Below, piece by piece: positions 25,213-34,126 of a stretch of DNA of 64,000 nt. The notes below the pieces were generated by a model that was given only the letters and a program-made list of their open reading frames with translations, did not search any database and was not told the DNA's origin. A program made the position numbers and the translations under genes. The stretch lies in the NCBI GenBank assembly GCA_002314755.1, contig DCHC01000019.1, positions 1 through 64,000 of the forward strand. Reading direction: 5' to 3'. This DNA is from Faecalibacterium sp. UBA1762 (lineage in GTDB: Bacteria > Bacillota > Clostridia > Oscillospirales > Ruminococcaceae). How positions within the stretch are numbered: the first letter of the stretch is position 1; each line of letters opens with the position of its first letter.

Positions 25213-28200
25213 TCAATCGCCCATCAGTAGTTCCGCGGTATCCAGGTTTCCGCGGCAGCCGCTGAAACTGAGCTGATAGGTATTATACGCTCCGCTATAC
25301 CAAAGGCTGTCGCAGCTGACCCGTATCAGATAGGTGTGTGTACCGGGTTGTAGCTCAAACCGAAAGCCCGCAACTGACGACCCGTTGTTGTTTATCATAT
25401 TTAGCTCGGCTATCGGCTCAATCTGCTGCCCACCGGGATCATTTGCCGTGATGACCAGCTTCAGATATCTGCCCTCTACGCCGCCAAGTGCAGCACGGTC
25501 GACTGTAAGCTTTTTCCCTGTAACTGTCAAGGCGTTCTCTATGACCGGATTATCCGCTGCATTCCGGGTATCCTGTTCACCCCATAAAAGCGCCGTAGCG
25601 CCCATATTGTAGGTGTGTGCAGCCACTCCGTCGTACTCATAGCTGATACTTTCGCTCTTTTCAAATGCCGTCGCTTTTATCCCGGTTATGGTAAAGACCG
25701 AGTTTCCGGGGGTATCTAAACGAAGCTTCAGATTCGGCTCATAATCCAATTTCAGTACGGCGGTCTTTTCTTCGGTGGTCTTGACCACTTTTGCTCTTAC
25801 CGAATTACTTTCGGAATATCCCCGGTTGTACTCGGCATAGAACAGCTGGAGATCACCGTCCTTATCACTGGTATAACTGATCTCCAGTTCCAAAGAACAT
25901 TCCGACAGGTCAAACCCACCTAACATCGCCTGGAAATTGGTGATTTGCGGGTCCTCATCTTCAGCGGTTACCGTCAGCTCACCGTTTTCGTAGTGGAAGG
26001 ACGCATTGAATCCGCTGGCGTGCTCCAGCTTGCATACTCCCTTTACCGGTGTACCCGTGGCAGCGGTCTGTGCTGTATCCGGGTCAATTTCGCCTGCACT
26101 GTCGCTTCGCAGCCAAATGGCAAAATTGTCCACCGTCTTATAAGGAACATAGTGTGTGTAAATATACTCCGCGACCCGATAATACCGCATGGTATTCTGC
26201 ACACCGTCTAAACTGAAGGACAGCAGCATTTCAGTCTTGGGTAACAGGGCAACCGGTATATTTTCCGCGTCTGCCTCAATCTGCTCAATAAATTTCTGCT
26301 GGCTGTACTCCCCGCTCAACAATCCGGGGCTTTGATTGACATAGACAGGGCTTTTGCGTTTCAGCAGTGCATACAGTGTGGACTGGTTGGTGAAATCCAG
26401 ATAGGTATCGTCCTCATCCAGCAGATCATCCATCTCTTTTTTCAAGGCAGAATACTGTCTTTGCATATCTGCCGCAATGACGACCCGATCCACCTTTTTA
26501 TTCACCGTTTCCCGCAGAGTGACATTCCCGGCTTCATCGGTCAGGTGAACCTGGGCGATCTGCCCGTTATCAAACCGCATATAGGAATAATCCAGCAGGG
26601 CGTAGCAGCTGATCAGCTGACCGTTAAACATCACGCCGCTGAAAAGCATACCGGCCAGCAACAACGCAGGCAGGACAATACGGCCGGGCTTGCCAGCCTG
26701 TCCGTCGGAACTGCCGCGCCAAATCAGCCAGATACCCAGGGCCAACGCCCATGCACCCATAGCGAGGCAATAAACCGGGATACTTTCATACAGACAATGC
26801 CGTACCAAAGTCCGGGGAAAATTAATAAAATACGCAACTGAAAAGCCATAAAACATCCAGACGCTGTCCACCGGCTTTTCCCCCTGTCTGTACAGACGGA
26901 TGCAGCGCACCGCCTGTACCGCAACCAGCGTCGCAATTGCCACAGGGGTGACAAAATAAGTCCAAACCATAGCCACTCCGGAGGTAGTATCGGTGGCAAG
27001 ACTTTCATATGCCCAGTTCTGGTTAGAAAGGGCCATGACCTCCAAGAACTCCCGTAGGCGGGAGAATGGATTGATACCCTTGATCACGCACAAAACGACT
27101 AACGGCAATCCCACACTGCAGGTGGCAGCTACACCTCCGGCTGCAAAAGCGGCTCCCTCTTTCCATGTGCGGTTCTTCAGCATCTGTACAACGGCTGCAG
27201 TTGCCAAAACCAAAATACAGCCGCCGCCGACCGAAAGGCCGATATCTCCGCGCCACAACACGGCAAACGCGCAACTGAGCCAGAACAGATAAAAGCGGGA
27301 AAAGTTTCTTTCTCTCAACACCCAACACAGAGCCAAAACTGGGATATAGGCGATATTACAGTACCAGTCACCCGGTCCGATACCGGTGATTGGCAGCAGC
27401 AGCGCCACGGCAAATGCCGCGTCACGCCCTACGCAGCGACGCAGAATACCGTAAAATAACAGTACTGTCAAGGCGAGCGATACACCGCTGTACCAGGTGA
27501 AACAGGCACCCAACGAATCCCCGTTAATCAGTCCCCAAATAATACCCTCCAGGTAATCTGTCATCATATGGGCTGCATGGGTTTCCACAGATGGGATCTG
27601 TCCAAAGTTTAAAAAGCCGCTGATGCTGACCGCATTGTTTGCCCGCTCAAAGAAATCCGAATAAGCATAGGTCTGCAGATACGGTTGTTTGGAGAGCAGC
27701 GCAGCCACCGTCAGAACTATCGGGTACCAAACCTGACGGTAATCCTGTGTTTTTGCCTTTACCAAGACCTTCTTGCGAGGTGGCAGCAGCATAAAAGCGA
27801 CACTGAACGCAATGCCCAACCCCAACAAAACCCATGCCGCTATCCGCAGCGGGCCGAAAAAAACAGAAAACCTGTTTAAAATATTACCAAGCTCCTGCCA
27901 AACCAAAATAGCGGGCAGGGTCAGGCTCAGCGGCAACAGACAGTAGGGCAACCTGCTGCCCCTGTTTTGTGCGACCGAGGATAATCCCACCGGCAACGCA
28001 ACCGCAAATAACAGCGCCAATGCTGAAATCACCTGCCAAACCGGAGCATTTAGATTGCTGCCCAGTGCAATTTGCAGGGTAAAGGATACCGGCAGAGAAC
28101 ACATCAGCGCTGTATGTACCCATGCCATAGGTATCTTTTCTACGGCGGCAATATGCCGCAATCCAGCCCAGATAAGCAGCAGGATAACTGCAGCCAACGG

Positions 28201-28605
28201 AAAAATATGGGACCAACGCAGAACCACGTCGTTGTCCGTACCAAATGTCCGGATAAAATCCAGCGCGATCGCCAGAAATCCGATTCCGCTATAAACGCGT
28301 AACAAATTTGTCAGATGACCGGTTTCCTCATCCTGTTTGCCGCCAATCGCAAGCCCGCAAAGCAGCCACAGTGCCAGCAGACAAAGCGGTATCAGCACCG
28401 CAACCCAAGCCATCATTCTGCCGGTACGGGCTGCAATATCTGCATTTGCTGAGGTCGCAGCCCCCAATAGCCTGTCAAAGGATGTAATAGCGGTATCCTC
28501 CCACGGACGGTACCAGAAAAAAGCCTGCATCGTTAGATAGACTGCAGGCCATAACGGACGGTCTTTCCATTGACCGAAAAAAGTGGATCTTCCTTCAGTA
28601 TGCAT
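25213..28605 (-). CDS. Very large polytopic membrane protein, probable GT-C-type glycosyltransferase
   Basis: I do not recognise a named family. The 1,131-residue protein has ten or more membrane helices in its first 640 residues, with early acidic segment YRPWEDTAITSFDRLL. Next is a soluble region with NQSTLYALLKRKSPVYVN, reminiscent of outside loops in GT-C (polyprenyl-phosphate-sugar-dependent) transferases. The last 280 residues are beta-rich (ECSLELEISYTSDKDGDLQLFY; FRFELQPGTHTYLIRVSCD) and look like one or two carbohydrate-binding-type sandwiches. Such an architecture suggests transfer or modification of a surface glycan outside the membrane. The start is ambiguous between a TTG and the ATG at 28605; AAAGG lies upstream. 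It is a single gene flanked by terminator and promoter regions. Confidence 0.6.
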   Translation of the reverse strand: MHTEGRSTFFGQWKDRPLWPAVYLTMQAFFWYRPWEDTAITSFDRLLGAATSANADIAARTGRMMAWVAVLIPLCLLALWLLCGLAIGGKQDEETGHLTNLLRVYSGIGFLAIALDFIRTFGTDNDVVLRWSHIFPLAAVILLLIWAGLRHIAAVEKIPMAWVHTALMCSLPVSFTLQIALGSNLNAPVWQVISALALLFAVALPVGLSSVAQNRGSRLPYCLLPLSLTLPAILVWQELGNILNRFSVFFGPLRIAAWVLLGLGIAFSVAFMLLPPRKKVLVKAKTQDYRQVWYPIVLTVAALLSKQPYLQTYAYSDFFERANNAVSISGFLNFGQIPSVETHAAHMMTDYLEGIIWGLINGDSLGACFTWYSGVSLALTVLLFYGILRRCVGRDAAFAVALLLPITGIGPGDWYCNIAYIPVLALCWVLRERNFSRFYLFWLSCAFAVLWRGDIGLSVGGGCILVLATAAVVQMLKNRTWKEGAAFAAGGVAATCSVGLPLVVLCVIKGINPFSRLREFLEVMALSNQNWAYESLATDTTSGVAMVWTYFVTPVAIATLVAVQAVRCIRLYRQGEKPVDSVWMFYGFSVAYFINFPRTLVRHCLYESIPVYCLAMGAWALALGIWLIWRGSSDGQAGKPGRIVLPALLLAGMLFSGVMFNGQLISCYALLDYSYMRFDNGQIAQVHLTDEAGNVTLRETVNKKVDRVVIAADMQRQYSALKKEMDDLLDEDDTYLDFTNQSTLYALLKRKSPVYVNQSPGLLSGEYSQQKFIEQIEADAENIPVALLPKTEMLLSFSLDGVQNTMRYYRVAEYIYTHYVPYKTVDNFAIWLRSDSAGEIDPDTAQTAATGTPVKGVCKLEHASGFNASFHYENGELTVTAEDEDPQITNFQAMLGGFDLSECSLELEISYTSDKDGDLQLFYAEYNRGYSESNSVRAKVVKTTEEKTAVLKLDYEPNLKLRLDTPGNSVFTITGIKATAFEKSESISYEYDGVAAHTYNMGATALLWGEQDTRNAADNPVIENALTVTGKKLTVDRAALGGVEGRYLKLVITANDPGGQQIEPIAELNMINNNGSSVAGFRFELQPGTHTYLIRVSCDSLWYSGAYNTYQLSFSGCRGNLDTAELLMGD

Positions 28606-28812
28606 AACCAAAACGCAACCTTTCTTTTACTGAAGTGTATACCTCCTCCGGGCTTCTCCTGTTTGATAAAAAACCATTTCTGCGGTTTTTTCCCCTGTAA
28701 AAAGCAACCTATATACCCGGGTCGGCACGATATACAGTACAACCTAACTATACCACACTGCCTGCCTTTTTTCAAGACACAATCTCATACCGCCTACCCC
28801 CCTGCAGCGCTC

Positions 28813-28841
28813 TTGAACCTTGAGCGAAAATGGCTTATAAT
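28813..28841 (+). promoter_or_regulatory. Sigma-A promoter for the GDPD-tcdA operon
   Basis: TTGAAC (28813-28818) and a perfect TATAAT (28836-28841) with 17-base spacing, 22 bases before the start codon. Confidence 0.75.
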
Positions 28842-28863
28842 AGTTTCAAAAGGGGGAGTTACA

Positions 28864-29661
28864 ATGAACACTGCTTTTCAGAAGTCCAAAACCTGGATTT
28901 CTTCTGCCCATCAGGGCTTTGTGCAGGGTAAAATGGCGCCCAATACGCTTTCTGCATATTATCTGGCAGCCCTAAAGGGTGCGGATATGATTGAAACCGA
29001 TGCCCGCACCACCAAAGACGGCGTTATCGTGGTCAATCACGACGCCGAAGTAAAGGGCTATAACGACAAAGGAGAACCGGTCCGGTATGTCATCTCTGAA
29101 ACCGATGCGGCATCCGTTACCCGCGTCATTCTTGCACCGGAGGATCCCAACGGCACGCAGTATCTGCCCACCTTGGAGCAGGTGCTGAATTTGGCATACT
29201 ATACCGGCATGCGGATCAATATTGACCTGAAGGAGGGTCTCGCCCATGCGGAGGATGTGGCAAAGCTGGTAACTGCCTTCGGTATGCGCGGCAGGACCGT
29301 CTACGCTACAAACGGGGCAGGTGCGACCGCAATCCACAAAATATTGCGTATCGACCCTGCGGCGCAATTTATTGATACCGTGGGCAATTATACTGCGGAA
29401 AATCTTTGCTCCGTGCCGGATTATCCTGCCAAATGCTTTGCCTACACCCACGATTTTTCAGCCGAAAACATTGCCCGGGTGCGCCGCTCAGGTTGTATGC
29501 TGGCAGCAATCTCCTTAACCGAGGAAAATGCCCTTGCCGCCTTTGTTCACCACCCGGATATGGCTGAATATCCCCACACCAGCGATTTTTCCGCCATTGA
29601 CAAGATGCTTATAGAGAAAATGTCTGTTCCGGACATAAAAAGTAAGGGAGAAAGCCAATGA
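28864..29661 (+). CDS. Glycerophosphodiester phosphodiesterase-family protein
   Basis: GDPD-family TIM barrel, 265 residues; members hydrolyse glycerophosphodiesters to glycerol-3-phosphate and an alcohol. Active-site features are H16 in SSAHQGF, the APNTLSAYYLAALKGADMIETDAR segment in two parts with E44 and D46, and H59-D60 in VVNHD. A second metal region is NIDLKE. The family's usual HRG is HQG here. The ATG at 28864 follows AGGGGGAG and sits just downstream of a good promoter. It overlaps the next gene by four bases (ATGA), so the two are translationally coupled. No signal peptide, so it acts in the cytoplasm. Confidence 0.85.
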   Translation: MNTAFQKSKTWISSAHQGFVQGKMAPNTLSAYYLAALKGADMIETDARTTKDGVIVVNHDAEVKGYNDKGEPVRYVISETDAASVTRVILAPEDPNGTQYLPTLEQVLNLAYYTGMRINIDLKEGLAHAEDVAKLVTAFGMRGRTVYATNGAGATAIHKILRIDPAAQFIDTVGNYTAENLCSVPDYPAKCFAYTHDFSAENIARVRRSGCMLAAISLTEENALAAFVHHPDMAEYPHTSDFSAIDKMLIEKMSVPDIKSKGESQ

Positions 29662-30386
29662 TTACCGAAGAAAATTGCCGTACCGCCATGCTGCTGGGCA
29701 GCGACGGCGTACAAAAGCTGCAAACTGCTGGGGTGCTGATTTTTGGTATCGGCGGTGTAGGCGGACACATTGCAGAAGCCCTTGCCCGTGCCGGTATCGG
29801 ACGCATTACTTTGGTTGATCGGGATGATGTCAGCCTTTCCAATATCAACCGGCAGACGGTGGCACTGCACTCCACCCTTGGAAAAGCCAAGGTGGATGTA
29901 ATGGCAGACCGCATTTCAGATATCAACCCGACTTGCCGCATTCAGCCTGTCAGGTTGTTCTACCTGCCGGAAACCGCTGACCGCATCCCCTTTGACGGCT
30001 ACGATTATATCATCGACGCGGTGGACAATGTCACCGCCAAGCTATCCATTATCCGGCGTGCCGTCAGCTGCAATATTCCCGTCATCAGTTGCATGGGAAC
30101 CGGTAACAAACTGCATCCTGAGCTACTGCAGATTGACGACCTGTCCAAAACGACCGTGTGCCCTCTTGCCCGTGTAGTCCGCAGAGAGCTGCGCAAATTT
30201 GGTATTGAGCACATCCCGGTGCTATATTCTACCGAGGAGCCGCGCAAACCGGATGTTGCTGCCGCCGCCGATTTTCTGGATGAAACCGCCGCTGTGCCGC
30301 CTGCGTCTGTCAGCTTTGTCCCCAGTGTGGCAGGTCTGATGATTGCCGGTTATGTAGTGCGCAACCTCACGAAACAGGGTCTTTGA
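29658..30386 (+). CDS. tcdA: tRNA threonylcarbamoyladenosine dehydratase (TcdA, E1-like)
   Basis: E1/ThiF-fold enzyme of 242 residues. TcdA cyclises t6A37 of tRNA to ct6A in an ATP-dependent step. Diagnostic motifs are LIFGIGGVGGHIAEALAR (nucleotide-binding loop), DRDDVSLSNINRQ and DAVDNVTAKL. TGNKLHP and the TTVCPLARVVRRELRK segment separate TcdA from ThiF and MoeB. No C-terminal rhodanese domain. It is coupled by a 4-base overlap to the GDPD gene. mtaB, another tRNA position-37 modifier, is elsewhere in the window at 54.7 kb. Confidence 0.9.
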   Translation: MITEENCRTAMLLGSDGVQKLQTAGVLIFGIGGVGGHIAEALARAGIGRITLVDRDDVSLSNINRQTVALHSTLGKAKVDVMADRISDINPTCRIQPVRLFYLPETADRIPFDGYDYIIDAVDNVTAKLSIIRRAVSCNIPVISCMGTGNKLHPELLQIDDLSKTTVCPLARVVRRELRKFGIEHIPVLYSTEEPRKPDVAAAADFLDETAAVPPASVSFVPSVAGLMIAGYVVRNLTKQGL

Positions 30387-30585
30387 TGAAGTTGAGCTGA
30401 CGCATTGCAGTCAAGCCCGGCACTCTGTTTGCCAAAACGATTAGAAAATTTGTAAAAATGCTCTTTTTTCATAGCAAAATATGCAAAACACTTTTCGTTT
30501 GTGATAAGATGACATCAGGTCACATACATACATTTCAACTGTCTGAAACAGGACGGCTGAACAAATAGAAAGGACGGTTTTTGTT

Positions 30586-31719
30586 ATGCTCATTAAAAAC
30601 GGTTTGGTTTATACTGAGAACTACACCTTTGAAAAGCGGGATCTGTCTTTTGCGAACGGCGTAATTACCGCCGTTGGTCTACCCGGTACCCTGCCGGAGG
30701 AGACTGAGATTCTGGATGCTACCGGTAAATACGTATTACCCGGCTATGTGGATATCCATGTTCACGGCGCTGCCGGCACCGATTTTTCTGACGGCACCGA
30801 AGCGGATATCCGCAATATGGCTGCCTACGAGGCAACCCAGGGTGTGACTAGCTTCTGCGGTACCACCATGACCTTCAGCGAGGAGATTCTGTCCGGTATT
30901 ATGGACGCCGCCAACAATGTCATGGCAAACCCCGGTGAAAAGGAATGCACCCTGCGCGGCATCAACATGGAGGGTCCGTTTATCTCGATGGCAAAGAAGG
31001 GCGCCCAGAATGGCAAGTACATCATGGCTCCCAATTTTGAGATGTTCGACCGGCTGCAAAAGCGCAGCGGCAACCGCATTCGTCTGGTAGATATCGCCCC
31101 TGAAGAAGAGGGCAGTATGGATTTTATCAAAAAAGCCAGCAAGAGCTGTACGGTTTCCATCGCCCACACCACCGCAGGCTATGATATCGCAGCTGCCGCC
31201 TACAAAGCAGGTGCTTCTCACGCAACCCATCTTTTCAATGCCATGCCCGCCTACCAGCACCGTGATCCCGGTGTTGTGGGCGCAGCCGGTGACTATGCCG
31301 CCCATGTGGAAATAATCAGTGACGGCATTCATCTGCATCCCAGTGTGGTACGCAACACCTTCCGTATGTTCGGCGCGGACCGTGTATGCCTGATCAGTGA
31401 CAGTATGCGGGCTGCCGGTATGCCAAACGGCGAATATAGCCTGGGCGGTCAAAAGGTCATCATGACTGACGGCAAGGCCACCCTGGAGGACGGCACCATC
31501 GCCGGCAGCGCTGTCTGTCTGGCGGAGATGGTACGCCGCGCCGTACGGTTCGGTATTCCCGTAGAGACCGCTGTCCGCGCCGCCACTGCCAACACTGCCA
31601 AGGCAGCCGGTCTGTTTGACACGGTCGGCTCTCTGGAGGTCGGCAAATGCGCCGATGTGGTCATTATGGACCGTGACCTGACCCCGGAAAAAATCTTCCT
31701 GCGCGGAAAAGCCCTATAA
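30586..31719 (+). CDS. nagA: N-acetylglucosamine-6-phosphate deacetylase
   Basis: Amidohydrolase that converts GlcNAc-6-phosphate to glucosamine-6-phosphate and acetate in amino-sugar catabolism and wall recycling. 377 residues, full length. Motifs are GYVDIHVHGAAGTDFSDG (metal histidines), GVTSFCGTTMT, NMEGPFIS (a metal glutamate), SIAHTTAGY, SHATHLFNAM and CLISDSM. The ATG follows AAAGGACGG. No nagB is adjacent, so it is a stand-alone unit in this region, ending at a bidirectional terminator. The 200-base upstream gap has a TAAGAT-like -10 but no convincing -35. Confidence 0.94.
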   Translation: MLIKNGLVYTENYTFEKRDLSFANGVITAVGLPGTLPEETEILDATGKYVLPGYVDIHVHGAAGTDFSDGTEADIRNMAAYEATQGVTSFCGTTMTFSEEILSGIMDAANNVMANPGEKECTLRGINMEGPFISMAKKGAQNGKYIMAPNFEMFDRLQKRSGNRIRLVDIAPEEEGSMDFIKKASKSCTVSIAHTTAGYDIAAAAYKAGASHATHLFNAMPAYQHRDPGVVGAAGDYAAHVEIISDGIHLHPSVVRNTFRMFGADRVCLISDSMRAAGMPNGEYSLGGQKVIMTDGKATLEDGTIAGSAVCLAEMVRRAVRFGIPVETAVRAATANTAKAAGLFDTVGSLEVGKCADVVIMDRDLTPEKIFLRGKAL

Positions 31720-31734
31720 GTAACCTGTAAATGA

Positions 31735-31782
31735 AATGCCCGTCGACTGCCTGAATGAACAGACAACCGGCGGGCATTTTCT
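31735..31782. terminator. Bidirectional terminator after nagA
   Basis: AATGCCCGTCG (31735-31745) pairs with CGGCGGGCATT (31768-31778) with one G-T wobble, followed by TTTTC on the plus strand. It separates nagA from a convergent gene. Confidence 0.75.
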
Positions 31783-31796
31783 ATACAGAAATGCTG

Positions 31797-32549
31797 TTAT
31801 TTCGTCTTTTGGGCCAGCTTCATAAATTCCGCACAATCCGCAAAACGGGCAACAAGCTCCTCATCCTGCGCATCATACAGGGTGCGCATCGCAACAGAAA
31901 AATCTGCCAGGAAATACTGTCCGTCCAAAGCTTCGCCGGTTTCGGAATTGGTAGCCACAACCGGCAGCTCCAGTCCTGCCAGTAAAGCGGAATCGCCCCA
32001 GCGGAACGCCATTTTATCATATTCCTGCTTTTCACTGTCCTGCGGATAACCGTAAGGATCGTCCAAAAAAGCAAAAAGCTGGGCATAATCCTGCAGACCG
32101 TCAAAAGAATCTGTAATAAAGATTAAAGAAGAACTGGTAGACAAATCCGTGGTGATCTGCAGCTCTGCCGCCATCTGCATTTGAGCGTCCACCTGCTCCA
32201 TTACCTCCGGGTCATCATAGTTCTTGGTATATTGGCAGATATTCAGAATAACCTTACCGTCACCGTTCACATCATGAAAATACGGGCTTAGCCCCTCCTC
32301 CAATGCGGTGATGGTCTCATCCGGCAGCGTGTATGCGGTAATGATTGCAATCTGCTGGTCTGCCTCTTCGTGAAAAATGATATCATGAATCAGCCAACCT
32401 GCCAGAACCACCAAACAGCTGACAATAACGATCTGCCACTTATGGTAGTGTAACCAATTTTTTCGCGCCTCCTGAGGGGTCAGCTTGACCTCCTCCTCCG
32501 GTTTCAATTCCTCCGGGTCGATATTTAACGTATAGCGTGCGCTTGCCAT
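31797..32549 (-). CDS. Single-pass membrane protein of unknown function
   Basis: I do not recognise this 250-residue protein. An acidic cytoplasmic N-terminus of about 35 residues (ELKPEEEVKLTPQEAR) is followed by one membrane helix (WQIVIVSCLVVLAGWLIHDII). An outside domain of about 180 residues follows, with alternating strands and helices: IAIITAYTLPDETITAL, DVNGDGKVILNIC, LIFITDSFDGLQD. The fold could be that of a solute-binding-like or von Willebrand-like domain, but nothing is decisive. DVNGDGK resembles a calcium-binding or dockerin-like loop. It has its own ribosome site AAAGGAACGG and is divergent from the yabP block. Confidence 0.6.
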   Translation of the reverse strand: MASARYTLNIDPEELKPEEEVKLTPQEARKNWLHYHKWQIVIVSCLVVLAGWLIHDIIFHEEADQQIAIITAYTLPDETITALEEGLSPYFHDVNGDGKVILNICQYTKNYDDPEVMEQVDAQMQMAAELQITTDLSTSSSLIFITDSFDGLQDYAQLFAFLDDPYGYPQDSEKQEYDKMAFRWGDSALLAGLELPVVATNSETGEALDGQYFLADFSVAMRTLYDAQDEELVARFADCAEFMKLAQKTK

Positions 32550-32753
32550 AATCTCCGTTCCTTTCGCTTAACGCTGCGTTCGCGGAAGCCTATTATCCGC
32601 CTTTTTTGGTTATTATACCATGTCTTTATGAAAATAGTATGAACCGCTCTATAATATTTTGCGATTTTTTCTCAATTCTTAGTATTGATCAGCGCTTTAC
32701 CCTCATATGATGATTTTACCTAAACCAAAATAGCAAAGAAAGGGCCGTCATCT

Positions 32754-33044
32754 ATGCTGCAACCGGAATACTCTGATATAAAGTCGCCGCAAAATCATCT
32801 CATCAAAATGGAAAACCGTGCCTCTCTCTGTGTAACCGCCGTTCAGCAGGTCACGGCATATGATACCAATACCGTAACCCTGGAAACAGCGTTCGGTACG
32901 CTGATCATCAGTGGAGAAGGGCTGAAGGTTCTTCGTTTTTCTGTGGAAAGCGGTGAGGCGGAAATATCCGGAAAAATGGAATATGTACAATATCGGGAAA
33001 AGAAAAGTCGGACCGGTCTTTGGGAACGACTGCGAGGAGAATGA
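32754..33044 (+). CDS. yabP: Sporulation protein YabP
   Basis: YabP family, 96 residues. It is a mother-cell sporulation protein of the YabP/YqfC group, whose members are needed for late spore-coat or cortex steps. The core NRASLCVTAVQQVTAYDTNT and LIISGEGLKVLRFSVESGEAEISG match the family. AAGAAAGGG precedes the ATG. It is the first gene of the conserved order yabP-yabQ-divIC-yabR, known from Bacillus and Clostridia. The upstream gap has a CATATGAT that could be the -10 of a sigma-E promoter, but I cannot confirm it. Confidence 0.88.
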   Translation: MLQPEYSDIKSPQNHLIKMENRASLCVTAVQQVTAYDTNTVTLETAFGTLIISGEGLKVLRFSVESGEAEISGKMEYVQYREKKSRTGLWERLRGE

Positions 33045-33095
33045 GTCAGCTGCTCCCGCTCTCTGTTTTCTACCGTCAGACAGAAAGGTAAACGG

Positions 33096-33629
33096 ATGAC
33101 CGTTACAATTCCCTTCCCCTGGCAGCTGACCGATTTTCTGTCCTGTATGGGGCTGGGCTTTGCCATGGGGCTACTTTATGAATTGCTGTGCCTGCCGTTG
33201 CGGCGGCGGTTGATACGAAAGGCCCGTCCGGACAAACCTTTCTCAGCTTTCCGCCGCCGTCTTAACAAAACAGTCGCCGTTATGTCAGACGCCGTTTGGG
33301 CGTTTTCCTGTTTTCTTTTTGCCCGTGGCTGGGCAGTCAGTGAAAGCCGTGCTGCTCAGCTTCGCGGTAGCAGTCTGCTGGGTCTTTGTTTGGGCTGCGT
33401 TCTCTTTTATTCGGGCGCTGCACCGCTTCTTAACACAGTTTTACGCGTTATACATTTCCATTTAAAAAGGATTTTATTCTTTATTGGGTTTTTATTTCGT
33501 TTTCTGTTGTATCCGCCGAGAGCGTTAACTGTCAGATACTGTTTCTTTGTTTTTCGCCGCAGAAAAAGAATTGCTCATCCTGCCGAAGAAAAAATTTGTG
33601 GGGCTGACCACTTTTTTTCTAAAAAATAG
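33096..33629 (+). CDS. yabQ: Spore cortex biosynthesis protein YabQ
   Basis: YabQ family integral membrane protein needed for spore cortex formation in Bacillus. Identified from its place after yabP and from the N-terminal membrane pattern (LTDFLSCMGLGFAMGLLYELLCLPL), followed by a basic loop and two to three further hydrophobic segments (VWAFSCFLFARGWA, LGLCLGCVLFYSGAAPLLNTV). The C-terminus is strongly basic. 177 residues, usual length. It lies 51 bases after yabP with AAAGG in front. Assignment relies partly on position, as the family is weakly conserved. Confidence 0.82.
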   Translation: MTVTIPFPWQLTDFLSCMGLGFAMGLLYELLCLPLRRRLIRKARPDKPFSAFRRRLNKTVAVMSDAVWAFSCFLFARGWAVSESRAAQLRGSSLLGLCLGCVLFYSGAAPLLNTVLRVIHFHLKRILFFIGFLFRFLLYPPRALTVRYCFFVFRRRKRIAHPAEEKICGADHFFSKK

Positions 33630-33659
33630 TTGCAATTAACCGGCAGGTTATACTATAAT
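33630..33659 (+). promoter_or_regulatory. Promoter for divIC
   Basis: TTGCAA (33630-33635) and TATAAT (33654-33659) with an 18-base spacer. It overlaps the end of yabQ, giving divIC a vegetative promoter separate from sporulation control of yabP-yabQ. A 110-base leader follows, with a small CACTG/CAGTG hairpin. Confidence 0.6.
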
Positions 33660-33772
33660 AATTTATACATCACCCCCGTTGATAAAAACACTGATATACA
33701 GTGCTGACAGGCCGCAGTCTTTTTGCAACCGCCTGTGACACACCGTATCGATGAAAGGAGGAAGCCTTTTTC

Positions 33773-34087
33773 ATGCGCAAAACAAACAGTAAAACCGAGG
33801 TCAAAAGCTTCCCCCGACGCTATATGTTTTTCCGTGTCATCATCTTGTTTCTTTGTGCCTATTTGGCGTACAACCTGATTTCCGATGAGATCGATTTAAT
33901 GGTAAAAAAGCAGGAGGTCGAAACACTGACAGAACAGCTGGCAGACCAAAAGTCTGCCTCTACTGAACTGGAACGGTTGTTCGGCTCTTCTGATGATATC
34001 GACGCCTATTATGAGAAAATTGCCCGGGATGAACTGGGTTATGCCTATCCTGACGAATGGATTTTTATGGATATCACCGGCAAATAA
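33773..34087 (+). CDS. divIC: Septum formation initiator DivIC/FtsB-family protein
   Basis: A 104-residue bitopic division protein that works with FtsL and DivIB at the septum. It has a short basic cytoplasmic tail, one membrane helix (FFRVIILFLCAYLAYNLI) and a coiled coil (VKKQEVETLTEQLADQKSA). The typical C-terminal YEKIARDELGYAYPDEWIF is the conserved end of DivIC/FtsB. AAAGGAGGAAG gives a strong ribosome site. Its place between yabQ and yabR is conserved. Confidence 0.92.
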   Translation: MRKTNSKTEVKSFPRRYMFFRVIILFLCAYLAYNLISDEIDLMVKKQEVETLTEQLADQKSASTELERLFGSSDDIDAYYEKIARDELGYAYPDEWIFMDITGK

Positions 34088-34126
34088 AACTCGTTGTGCT
34101 TTACAGATGACAAGGAGCTTGGTCTT

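Noticed and set aside
32651..32710. Sigma-E or sigma-A promoter for yabP (TATAAT at about 32651, CATATGAT near 32704)
   Set aside because: Neither has a convincing -35 partner at the right distance, so I did not list it as a feature.
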